A stretch of 16,862 nucleotides of DNA from RGIG8785 sp045655245 (GTDB taxonomy: Bacteria; Bacillota; Clostridia; RGIG8785). Positions 7,144-15,704 of this stretch are shown here, piece after piece (position 1 is the stretch's first letter; each line of letters starts with the position of its first letter). The notes under the pieces were generated by a model, which searched no databases, was not told where the DNA came from, and was given only the letters and a program-made list of their open reading frames with translations. A program made the position numbers and the translations under genes. The DNA lies in assembly GCA_045655245.1 (NCBI GenBank), contig JAZOOX010000041.1, positions 1 to 16,862 of the forward strand, given 5' to 3'.

Positions 7144-8453
7144 TACAGTTCCCCCTTGATTGAATCGACGCCGTAATAGACCGCCATAGACACATTGGGC
7201 CAGGTGTCGGCGGTTTGGGTGTCGATGTATTTCAGGTCGTACAGTGCGCAAAACCGTGTTTCGGCAAAAACGACGGGAATGACGATTTGGGTGTTCCCTG
7301 CCGCCTTTTCGGTTTGGATCCGCAGGGCGTTGTCGGCAATCTCGGTATGGACCCGAACGATATCGGGGATGCCCACCGCAAAGCAGAGGGTGGACAAAAG
7401 GACCACCGCGCAAAGGAGGGTACAGGAAAGGACGTTCCAGCCCCGGCGGTCAAGGTCGGAAAGAAGAACGGCAACGGCGGCAAGAAGCAGGATCAGCGCC
7501 GACGAAGCGCAACGCTCGGGGTAGTACTCGGCAAAGGTCAGAATAAAGTTCGCCGCCAGCGACCCCGCCGTAAAGACCAGCGCCAGCCAGACCCGTTTCC
7601 CACAGGTACGGCGGACAAGCGCCAACACGAACAGCAGTCCCAATACAATCAAGAGGGGCAGAAAGCGCAGGTACATTTCCCAGGCACGGGTCAGGTTTTG
7701 AAGCAAAATTTCGGCAGTAAAGGCGGTCTGTTTGTTTGCCCATTCGGCTGGGGCAAGGTAGATGGATAAGTAACCCAAAAGGGCGCAAACGCTCCCCCAG
7801 ACCAGATAAGGGCGGGGCTTTTTACGGCGGACAACGGCGTTGATGATCAGCAAGAGTACCGACATCCCGAAAAAGGCGGCAGAGCCGTTTTCCACAAACC
7901 CGCCTGCAACTACCGCAAACAGGCAAAAGAGCACCTGCAGGGGCTTTTGTTTAATGCCCTTGTCGGCAGCAAAAGCGTCCACGTACGGCTTTAAAAAGAG
8001 GAGACCGAAGGCGGTACACCAAAGGTAGTTGCACGCGCCGTCCAGCCATAGGTTGACCTGTCCGAAAGCGGGCATAAACAACCAAAGGGCGCAAAACAGA
8101 CCCGCCAACAACAACGGCCTTTTGCGACCGTCCCACAGGGCAAAACGGTGCAGCAACCAAAGCTGTCCCAAAAAGACCAGAGCGTTTACAACGTCAAAGA
8201 TGCCGTCGGGAAGCATCAAAAAGAGCTGGGCAAAAAAGTGGGCAAACAACCGTCCGTTCATCCGTAGGGCATGGATCCACAGGGACGGGAAGATATCCCA
8301 CACCGAGCGAAGGGGTTCTTTGGTCAAAAAGCTTTGGGCGTAGGCAAAATCGTCGCACATTTTTGGAGTCAGGAGGTTCAGTCCCAGCATCAGTCCGAAG
8401 ATCAGCGCCGATACCACCCAAAAAAACCAGGCTTTTTCTTTTGTTTTTTTCAT
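7143..8453 (-). CDS. DUF6056-like polytopic membrane protein, probable GT-C-type glycosyltransferase
   Basis: A 436-residue protein with about ten or more hydrophobic helices and a short hydrophilic C-terminal region. Features matching DUF6056-type proteins are an acidic pair after the first helix in TPKMCDDFAYA (D34, D35), NGRLFAH (66-72), and a W-x-D-G-x-x-N-Y segment (136-143). An acidic motif in the first extracytoplasmic loop is typical of GT-C enzymes that use polyprenyl-phosphate sugars. Placed before a GtrB-like transferase and a GtrA flippase, it fits the role of the third, acceptor-specific enzyme (GtrC or YfhO role) that decorates a cell-wall polymer outside the cell. This role is inferred from context. 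An AAGGAGGGG binding site precedes the ATG. It is first in its operon. Confidence 0.82.
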   Translation of the reverse strand: MKKTKEKAWFFWVVSALIFGLMLGLNLLTPKMCDDFAYAQSFLTKEPLRSVWDIFPSLWIHALRMNGRLFAHFFAQLFLMLPDGIFDVVNALVFLGQLWLLHRFALWDGRKRPLLLAGLFCALWLFMPAFGQVNLWLDGACNYLWCTAFGLLFLKPYVDAFAADKGIKQKPLQVLFCLFAVVAGGFVENGSAAFFGMSVLLLIINAVVRRKKPRPYLVWGSVCALLGYLSIYLAPAEWANKQTAFTAEILLQNLTRAWEMYLRFLPLLIVLGLLFVLALVRRTCGKRVWLALVFTAGSLAANFILTFAEYYPERCASSALILLLAAVAVLLSDLDRRGWNVLSCTLLCAVVLLSTLCFAVGIPDIVRVHTEIADNALRIQTEKAAGNTQIVIPVVFAETRFCALYDLKYIDTQTADTWPNVSMAVYYGVDSIKGEL

Positions 8454-8476
8454 TTGCTCCCCTCCTTGCTCTTTCC

Positions 8477-8505
8477 ATTATAGCCCATATCAGCAAAAAA
8501 ATCAA
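8477..8505 (-). promoter_or_regulatory. Sigma-A promoter of the glycosylation operon, at the edge of the repeat array
   Basis: On the minus strand, TTGATT (8500-8505) is followed after 17 bp by TATAAT (8477-8482). Transcription should start near 8470, about 17 nt before the DUF6056 gene. The -35 box lies inside the first unit of the tandem repeat, so the array forms the region immediately upstream of the promoter. Confidence 0.78.
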
Positions 8506-8832
8506 GCAAAACCCGCACCGTCATTTGGTTAACAAAAGTTAACCAAATCAAGCTTGACTAACGTAAAGGGACTGGATCCCATATCAACAAAAAATCAAGC
8601 AAAGACCGCACCGTCATTTGGTTAACAAAAGTTAACCAAACCAAACTTGACTAACGTAAAGGGACGGGAATCCACATCAGCAAAAACATCAGGTAAAGCC
8701 CACCCCGTCATTTGGTTAACAAAAGTTAACCAAATCAAACTTGACTGACGTAAAGGGACGGGATCCCGTGTCGACAAAAACACCAGGCAGACCCCCCACC
8801 GCCATTTGGTTAACAAAAGTTAACCAAATCAA
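8487..8832. repeat. Tandem repeat array, ~94-bp unit, three full copies and one partial
   Basis: Units run 8487-8580 (94 bp), 8581-8673 (93 bp), 8674-8767 (94 bp) and 8768 to about 8832 (partial). Each starts with a variable A-rich segment, then a perfect inverted repeat, then, in the three full copies, TTGACTAACGTAAAGGGAC (TTGACTGACG in copy 3) and a GGATCC-like end. The variable segments differ at several positions between copies, so the array is not a recent duplication. The unit length is not a multiple of three and no supported gene crosses it. With flanking bases it makes up most of the gene-free interval 8454-8875. Confidence 0.95.
8523..8829. promoter_or_regulatory. Four invariant dyads, one per repeat unit (possible operators or hairpins)
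   Basis: The dyads lie at 8523-8548, 8616-8641, 8710-8735 and 8804-8829. Each has 11-bp arms, ATTTGGTTAAC and GTTAACCAAAT, around AAAA. All four are identical except the last base of copy 2 (T to C). Centre-to-centre spacing is 93-94 bp, close to nine helical turns. The nearest dyad centre is about 65 bp upstream of the predicted start of the glycosylation operon. The dyads could bind a dimeric regulator or form hairpins. On either strand the base run after the arms is not T-rich enough to look like a terminator. Confidence 0.7.
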
Positions 8833-8850
8833 TTCAATTTCATGCATCAT

Positions 8851-8877
8851 AAAAAAAGAGCCCCGTAAGGCTCTTTT
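8851..8877 (-). terminator. Rho-independent terminator after the lipoprotein gene
   Basis: On the minus strand, the stem AAAGAGCC (8876-8869) and GGCTCTTT (8862-8855) closes a 6-nt loop and runs into TTTTTT (to 8851). The stem overlaps the TAA stop codon of the lipoprotein gene. It ends the NSS transporter-lipoprotein operon before the repeat array. Confidence 0.9.
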
Positions 8878-9484
8878 AATACAACGGGACAGGATCCCAG
8901 CCGTAGTGCTTGATGTAACGGATGTCAATGCCGTTGTCCTCGGCGTACATCCGCATAAATTCGACCTCCGCCCCATCGTTGGATCGGTCGGTCATATACC
9001 TGGTATAAAGACCCGGATAACCCTTGGTAAACTGCTTGATGTCCTCGCCGTAATAAGCGCCGTCCCGCGCTTTTTCGACCGATGCGACGGTATAGCCGTT
9101 TTCTGTTTCGGTCAGGTGGAACACGGCGGGCATTTCGCCGCCACCGCCCTGTACCATGGTATCACCTTCCAGTCGGTAGCCTCCCGACCAAAAGCTGCCG
9201 AACACCAGATGCTCGCCGTCACGGTCAGTTTCCTTATAGATCACAAAAGAGGGAATCCACACGTCGCCGTAACCGGCGTGACGCAGGGCGTCCTCGTAAA
9301 ACCAGTCGCAAATGGCGGCAATGGCGAGATTGTCCCCCGAATAGACGAAGGACGGCATTACCGTTCCGTCTTTCTGTTCCACGGTAAAGGATGGATGAAC
9401 CGATGCAACGGGGACTTCGGTAGGGGTTTTTCCGCAACTGCATAAAAGCAAAAGGGCAAACAGTACAGACAGGACTTTTTTCAT
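8876..9484 (-). CDS. Small lipoprotein, possible BlaR1-C-terminal-like domain
   Basis: This 202-residue protein starts with a lipoprotein signal, MKKVLSVLFALLLLCSCGK, giving lipidation at C17. The rest is soluble and should sit on the outer face of the membrane. The segment PAVFHLTETENGYTVASV..ARDGAYYGEDIK (about 118-149) resembles a module I know from clostridial lipoproteins and the tail of some BlaR1-type (M56) sensors, typically PxxxTFxxxxxGYxxxxxxxPRDGxYYxxDIkxxFP. That likeness is from memory and the function of the module is unknown. GGAGG lies 7 bp before the ATG. The gene follows the NSS transporter by 27 bp, shares its promoter, and ends in a terminator. Confidence 0.88.
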   Translation of the reverse strand: MKKVLSVLFALLLLCSCGKTPTEVPVASVHPSFTVEQKDGTVMPSFVYSGDNLAIAAICDWFYEDALRHAGYGDVWIPSFVIYKETDRDGEHLVFGSFWSGGYRLEGDTMVQGGGGEMPAVFHLTETENGYTVASVEKARDGAYYGEDIKQFTKGYPGLYTRYMTDRSNDGAEVEFMRMYAEDNGIDIRYIKHYGWDPVPLY

Positions 9485-9511
9485 ACATCCGCCTCCGTCA
9501 TGCTGCTGTTT

Positions 9512-10867
9512 TTATAGCTGGAAGATGCCGAATGCACCCAAAAGGGAGGAGACCAGGATGGCAACGATGCAGATGGGCGCAAAGTACTTGATCACGATGT
9601 TAAAGAGTGCTTTGCGGCCAAACTTGCCCGAAATTTCGACCTCTTCGGCAATGGCTTGGGGCTTAATGACATAGCCCACAAAGATACAGGTAAAGAAGGC
9701 AACGATGGGCATGAGTACGCTGTTGCTGATGAAATCAAAGAAATCCAAAAACTGCATCCCGATGATGGTAACCCCTGCCATGGGACCGTAGCCTAAAGTG
9801 GACAGCAGACCGACGGCGATGGAGCCCAGGAAGACGATGCCGACACCACCCCGTCTGCCCAGCTTGGTCTTGTCACAAACGATGGAGACCACCGTTTCCA
9901 TCAGGGAGATGGAGGAGGTCAGTGCGGCAAAGAGAACCAGTAAGAAGAACGTTGCGCCGATGAAAGTGCCTGCAGGCATCGTATCAAAGACCTTGGGCAG
10001 GGTAATGAACATCAGGCTGGGGCCTGCGCCCAGAGCTTCGGGTGTACCGCCCGAGAAGGTGAACACGGCGGGAATGACCATCAGGCCTGCGATAAAGGCA
10101 ATGCCCGTGTCAAAGAGCTCGATTTGGGTAACCGAGGACTCTAAGTTCACGTCTTTTTTCATATACGAACCGTAAGTAATCATAATGCCCATTGCCAGGG
10201 ACATGGAGTAGAACAGCTGACCCATAGCCGCCAAAACGGTACTGACGGTGAACTTGGAGAAGTCGGGCAGGAAGTAGTACTTCACCCCTTCGATGGCACC
10301 GGGCATGGTAACGGCGTAGCCTGCAATGATGATGGACAGAATAACCAAAACGGGCATCATGATCTTGCTGACCCGTTCGATCCCCTTTTCAACGCCGCCC
10401 AAAACGATTAAGGCAGTGATGCCGATAAAGAGAATGAACCAAAAAATCGGTTCCCCTGTGGCGGAAATAAACCCGCCGAAGTATCCGTCCGCCGCCGTTG
10501 CCGCAGCCCCGCCCGAGGAAAAGGCGTAGAGGTATTTGGCAACCCAACCGCCGATTACCGAGTAGTACGGCAGAATGATCATGGGGACGATGGCGGCAAG
10601 CCAGCCCACGAAGGTAAACCGCTTATCCAGTTTACGGAAGGCGCCGATGGCGGAAAGCCCCGTCTTGCGGCCGATAGCGATTTCGGCGGTCATCAGGGCA
10701 AAACCGAAGGTAACGGCAAGGATCAAATAGACCAGCAGGAAGATCCCGCCGCCGTACTTTGCGGCAAGGTACGGGAACCGCCAGATATTCCCCAAACCAA
10801 CGGCAGAGCCTGCCGCGGCAAGGACAAAGCCCAGCTTCCCGGTAAAACTGCTTCTGTTTTCAGACAT
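9512..10867 (-). CDS. Sodium-dependent transporter of the neurotransmitter:sodium symporter (NSS) family
   Basis: This 451-residue LeuT-fold protein should import an amino acid with sodium. Helix 1 has the family signature AAAGSAVGLGNIWRFPYL (17-34) with the unwound GLGN. Helix 6 carries SMSLAMGIMITYGSY (about 221-235). Helix 8 has ALTSSISLME (about 324-333), whose Thr-Ser pair matches the Na2 site of LeuT. The length and about eleven helices match bacterial MhsT/Tyt1-type members, which carry aromatic or hydrophobic amino acids; substrate is inferred only. The ATG at 10867 is chosen because GGAGG lies 7 bp upstream; a longer in-frame ATG at 10906 would lie in the promoter. It is co-transcribed with the lipoprotein gene downstream. 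Confidence 0.95.
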   Translation of the reverse strand: MSENRSSFTGKLGFVLAAAGSAVGLGNIWRFPYLAAKYGGGIFLLVYLILAVTFGFALMTAEIAIGRKTGLSAIGAFRKLDKRFTFVGWLAAIVPMIILPYYSVIGGWVAKYLYAFSSGGAAATAADGYFGGFISATGEPIFWFILFIGITALIVLGGVEKGIERVSKIMMPVLVILSIIIAGYAVTMPGAIEGVKYYFLPDFSKFTVSTVLAAMGQLFYSMSLAMGIMITYGSYMKKDVNLESSVTQIELFDTGIAFIAGLMVIPAVFTFSGGTPEALGAGPSLMFITLPKVFDTMPAGTFIGATFFLLVLFAALTSSISLMETVVSIVCDKTKLGRRGGVGIVFLGSIAVGLLSTLGYGPMAGVTIIGMQFLDFFDFISNSVLMPIVAFFTCIFVGYVIKPQAIAEEVEISGKFGRKALFNIVIKYFAPICIVAILVSSLLGAFGIFQL

Positions 10868-10894
10868 ACAAATTCCTCCTTTGGAGTTTTTTAT

Positions 10895-10923
10895 ATTGTA
10901 ACACAATTACAGCCCAATTACAA
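10895..10923 (-). promoter_or_regulatory. Sigma-A promoter of the NSS transporter-lipoprotein operon
   Basis: On the minus strand, TTGTAA (10918-10923) is followed after 17 bp by TACAAT (10895-10900). The -35 box overlaps the stop codon of the deacetylase gene upstream. There is no terminator between the two genes, so read-through is also likely. Confidence 0.65.
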
Positions 10924-12042
10924 GGACAAGTTATCACGAACGGGGTCAAAGACCTCGTTGGCGTCATACAGGTCCAGATTCAGCTCCCGCTGTTGGCGGA
11001 AGGCGATGCCGTCCACATGGCGGCGGTCCAGTAGAATCCCGTCAGCGGCATAGTCGCTGTACGACTCGATCCCCACGTGGCAAAACATCTTAAACCCGTA
11101 GTCCCGCAAGATCTGCAAACGGGTGTCGGTACGTTTTAACCCGCTTCCGTAGGGATAGAGGTAGATGGCGGTGGGTCCCACCAGCGCTCCCACCTCCTGC
11201 TCCCATTTTTGGGTATCGTCCAACAGGGTCTCGTCATGCAAATCGGGGGTGTTGCGGTGTCCGTAGCTGTGGGAAGCAAAGGTCCAGCCCGTTTCTTTCA
11301 GGCGTTGGATGATCGGTCGGACGGCGGCGATCTCCGCTTCGCGGTTGGGGGAATCCGCCTGGGTACGGTATCCCAAAATCCCCTCGTACCCCGTCAGACC
11401 GATGCTCCCCTTCGCTCCTTCAAAAGAAAAGTCGGGGTGGTCTTTGACGAACTGATCCAAAATGGGGATGATCTCCAAATCACGGCGAATCTCCACCTCC
11501 CCCGAAAGGGAGACCGATTCGGTGGCAACCGCACCCTCGTCGTCCAGAACCAGGCGGGTGACCGTCCCGTGTTGGGGCATATATTCATAATAGTTCACAT
11601 CATCCAAGGATATGACCAAAGGTTTTTTCCCTACGGGGAAGTCAAAGGCGTTCCGGGACACGGCGCCGTCCTCCCCCACCGTAAACAGGCGGTTGATGTC
11701 TACCAGCATAAAGTCCTTTTCGTAAAGAGACTGTAAGATGGCGTTGGCTTCTTTGACCGTGACGAAATAATCGTCCAGCCCCTGGGCCTGATAATCGCCG
11801 TCAAATGCCCGCTGGGGATAGGCGATCAGCGGATGGAAGAAGATGTGCTCCACCCGTCCCTGATACGGCGCCGTTTCATACACCGGGGGAGGCGGCGGAG
11901 GCGGAAGTTCTTCCAAAGGCGGGGCAAGGGTTTGGGGCTTGGGAAAGGAACCAACCGAAAGCAACACAAAAAGCGCCACCAAAACAAGGGTAATGACGCC
12001 GTTTTGAAGCAGGTATTTCCGTTGCCAACGAATGAGTTTCAA
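10918..12042 (-). CDS. Membrane-anchored polysaccharide deacetylase (CE4/NodB-like)
   Basis: This 374-residue protein should remove acetyl groups from a cell-envelope polysaccharide or peptidoglycan outside the cell. A short cytoplasmic N-terminus and one helix (about 15-31) anchor it; a proline-rich linker (LEELPPPPPPP) follows. CE4 motifs are visible: motif 1 ISLDDVNYYEYM with catalytic/metal aspartates D147 and D148, motif 2 SHSYGH with metal ligands H258 and H262, and motif 3 YPYG (296-299). Motifs 1 and 2 are about 110 residues apart, roughly twice the usual distance, which implies an insertion in the fold. The TTG start at 12042 is chosen because GGAGG lies 8 bp upstream; the in-frame GTG at 12051 overlaps that site. 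It is monocistronic or reads into the NSS operon. Confidence 0.9.
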   Translation of the reverse strand: MKLIRWQRKYLLQNGVITLVLVALFVLLSVGSFPKPQTLAPPLEELPPPPPPPVYETAPYQGRVEHIFFHPLIAYPQRAFDGDYQAQGLDDYFVTVKEANAILQSLYEKDFMLVDINRLFTVGEDGAVSRNAFDFPVGKKPLVISLDDVNYYEYMPQHGTVTRLVLDDEGAVATESVSLSGEVEIRRDLEIIPILDQFVKDHPDFSFEGAKGSIGLTGYEGILGYRTQADSPNREAEIAAVRPIIQRLKETGWTFASHSYGHRNTPDLHDETLLDDTQKWEQEVGALVGPTAIYLYPYGSGLKRTDTRLQILRDYGFKMFCHVGIESYSDYAADGILLDRRHVDGIAFRQQRELNLDLYDANEVFDPVRDNLSL

Positions 12043-12050
12043 ATCCTTCA

Positions 12051-12057
12051 CCTCCCC
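12051..12057 (-). promoter_or_regulatory. Ribosome binding site deciding a TTG start for the deacetylase
   Basis: The minus strand reads GGGGAGG, 8 bp before TTG (12040-12042). The alternative GTG (12049-12051) shares its first base with the binding site and so cannot be served by it. Confidence 0.7.
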
Positions 12058-12060
12058 ATC

Positions 12061-12089
12061 ATTATATACGATTCGACAAAAAATTGCAA
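12061..12089 (-). promoter_or_regulatory. Sigma-A promoter of the polysaccharide deacetylase gene
   Basis: On the minus strand, TTGCAA (12084-12089) is followed after 17 bp by TATAAT (12061-12066). It sits directly after the engB terminator, whose T-run ends at 12091. Confidence 0.75.
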
Positions 12090-12090
12090 G

Positions 12091-12116
12091 AAAAAAAGCA
12101 TCCCGCAGGATGCTTT
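12091..12116 (-). terminator. Rho-independent terminator of the lon-engB operon
   Basis: On the minus strand, AAGCATCC (12115-12108) pairs with GGATGCTT (12103-12096) around the loop TGCG and runs into TTTTTTT (to 12091). It begins 6 bp past the engB stop. Confidence 0.94.
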
Positions 12117-12121
12117 CGGTA

Positions 12122-12712
12122 TTATTTTTCCAACAAACGGTCGAACAACCCCCAAACGGCGTCCTTGCCGAACCCCGATTCAGAGGAAAAGGGAAGCAAC
12201 AGCTCGTCCTCGGTCAGGGCAAGAGCGTTGCGGATGACCGCTAAATGGGCATCCACCTTGGTTTTTGCCAGCTTGTCGGTCTTGGTGGCGATGATGACAG
12301 GGCGGTAGCCGAAATAGCGGATCCACTCCAGCATTTGATGGTCCAGCGCCGTAGGCTCGTGCCGTGAATCCACCAGCATCACCAGTGCCAACAGCTGACC
12401 CTTGCGCTTTTCCAGATACTCTTCGATCATCACGCCCCAGCGTTCCCGCTCCGCCCGGGAGACTTTGGCATAGCCGTAGCCGGGCAGGTCGACAAAATAG
12501 AGTTTGTTTTCCACGTTATAGAAGTTGATGGTGGCGGTTTTCCCCGGTGCGGAGGAGACCCGCGCCAACGCCTTGCGCCCTACCAGACGGTTGATCAGCG
12601 AGGACTTGCCCACATTGGAACGGCCGACAAAAGCCAGTTCGGGCAGTCCCGTGTTGGGGTACTGGGCGGCGCGGACGGCGGTTTTTTCAAGTGCAACCTG
12701 ATGCACGGTCAT
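12122..12712 (-). CDS. engB: Ribosome-biogenesis GTPase EngB/YsxC
   Basis: This 196-residue GTPase of the TrmE-Era-EngA-EngB group is needed for assembly of the large ribosomal subunit in Bacillus. Its G motifs are complete: G1 GRSNVGKS (30-37), G3 DLPGYGYA (75-82), G4 TKTD (143-146) and a G5-like FSSESG (175-180). The length matches the family. The ATG lies 7 bp after AAGGAG and 11 bp after the lon stop. The lon-engB order is conserved in Bacillus and other Firmicutes (known as lonA-ysxC), which supports both calls. It is the last gene before a strong terminator. Confidence 0.97.
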   Translation of the reverse strand: MTVHQVALEKTAVRAAQYPNTGLPELAFVGRSNVGKSSLINRLVGRKALARVSSAPGKTATINFYNVENKLYFVDLPGYGYAKVSRAERERWGVMIEEYLEKRKGQLLALVMLVDSRHEPTALDHQMLEWIRYFGYRPVIIATKTDKLAKTKVDAHLAVIRNALALTEDELLLPFSSESGFGKDAVWGLFDRLLEK

Positions 12713-12723
12713 ACGATCACTCC

Positions 12724-15051
<2,328 letters not shown>

Positions 15052-15082
15052 AGTTTACTCCTTTGTAAAACGTAGTACTTAT

Positions 15083-15111
15083 ATTATAAAAAAAAGTATG
15101 GGGCTTGTCAA
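15083..15111 (-). promoter_or_regulatory. Sigma-A promoter of lon-engB, nested in the rdgB terminator
   Basis: On the minus strand, a consensus TTGACA (15106-15111) is followed after 17 bp by a consensus TATAAT (15083-15088). The -35 lies in the loop of the rdgB terminator hairpin. The spacer covers its 3' stem and T-run. Confidence 0.88.
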
Positions 15112-15124
15112 CCTCATACTTTTT
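15089..15124 (-). terminator. Terminator of rph-rdgB overlapping the lon promoter
   Basis: On the minus strand, AAAAAGTATG (15124-15115) pairs with CATACTTTTT (15100-15091). Two further G-C pairs form across a mismatch inside, and the stem runs into T (to 15089). The 5' arm includes the last rdgB codon and its TGA stop. Confidence 0.75.
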
Positions 15125-15701
15125 GGATAATTTCCCGCATTTTCTGCAACGCCAGTCTGCGGTGGCTGATGCGGTTCTTGGTTTCGGCAGAGATCACGCC
15201 AAAGGTGTCCGAAAACCCACGGGGGCGGAAAATCGGGTCATAACCGAACCCGCCGTCCCCCTGAGGAGCCTGGGCGATCATGCCCTCGCAAACGCCGCGG
15301 GTAACGTGGTTGGAGCCGTCGGGCAACACCAACGCCATGACACAAACGAACCGTGCCTTCCGCTTTTCTTCGGGAACGTTTTCCAGCTCGGACAGTAGGA
15401 GCGCCATCCGTTCCTCGTCCTTTAACCCCTTGCCGCCGTAACGGGCGGAATAGATGCCGGGGGCGCCGCCAAGGGCGTCTACCTCCAGCCCCGAATCGTC
15501 CGCCAAAACGGGGCGACGGATCAGTCCCGCAATGGTGGTGGCTTTGATCAGGGCGTTCTCTAAAAAGGAGTTGCCGTCCTCTACCACGTCGATATGCAGG
15601 TCCAGATCGGACAAGGAATGAATTTTAATATCGGTGTCCTCTAACATGGCACGGACTTCCCCTGTTTTTCCCTGGTTATTACTGGCAAAAATGATATCCA
15701 T
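15114..15701 (-). CDS. rdgB: Non-canonical purine NTP pyrophosphatase (RdgB/HAM1 family)
   Basis: This 195-residue cytoplasmic enzyme hydrolyses dITP, XTP and ITP to the monophosphates and keeps deaminated purines out of nucleic acids. Family motifs are FASNNQGK (5-12), ADDSGLEVDAL (67-77) with the catalytic/metal aspartates, GIYSARY (82-88), GGFGYDPIF (150-158) and ISHR (178-181). The length is standard. It begins 3 bp after the rph stop with a GAGG site inside the end of rph. The rph-rdgB pairing is common in bacteria and points to shared transcription. Its stop codon lies within the terminator stem. Confidence 0.97.
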   Translation of the reverse strand: MDIIFASNNQGKTGEVRAMLEDTDIKIHSLSDLDLHIDVVEDGNSFLENALIKATTIAGLIRRPVLADDSGLEVDALGGAPGIYSARYGGKGLKDEERMALLLSELENVPEEKRKARFVCVMALVLPDGSNHVTRGVCEGMIAQAPQGDGGFGYDPIFRPRGFSDTFGVISAETKNRISHRRLALQKMREIIQKV

Positions 15702-15704
15702 AGC

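Noticed and set aside
7144..7413. N-terminal extension of the glycosyltransferase reading frame upstream of the ATG at 7143.
   Set aside because: It overlaps the DUF6056-like gene on the same strand, its translation is low-complexity and unlike a GT2 enzyme, and the ATG at 7143 has a good ribosome binding site.
8487..8832. The repeat array as a CRISPR.
   Set aside because: The intervals between the dyads are themselves repeats of each other rather than unique spacers, the period is too long, and no cas gene is present.
8622..8976. Minus-strand open frames of 64 and 86 codons across the repeats.
   Set aside because: The unit length is not a multiple of three, no good ribosome binding site precedes them, and their similar peptides simply reflect the DNA repeat.
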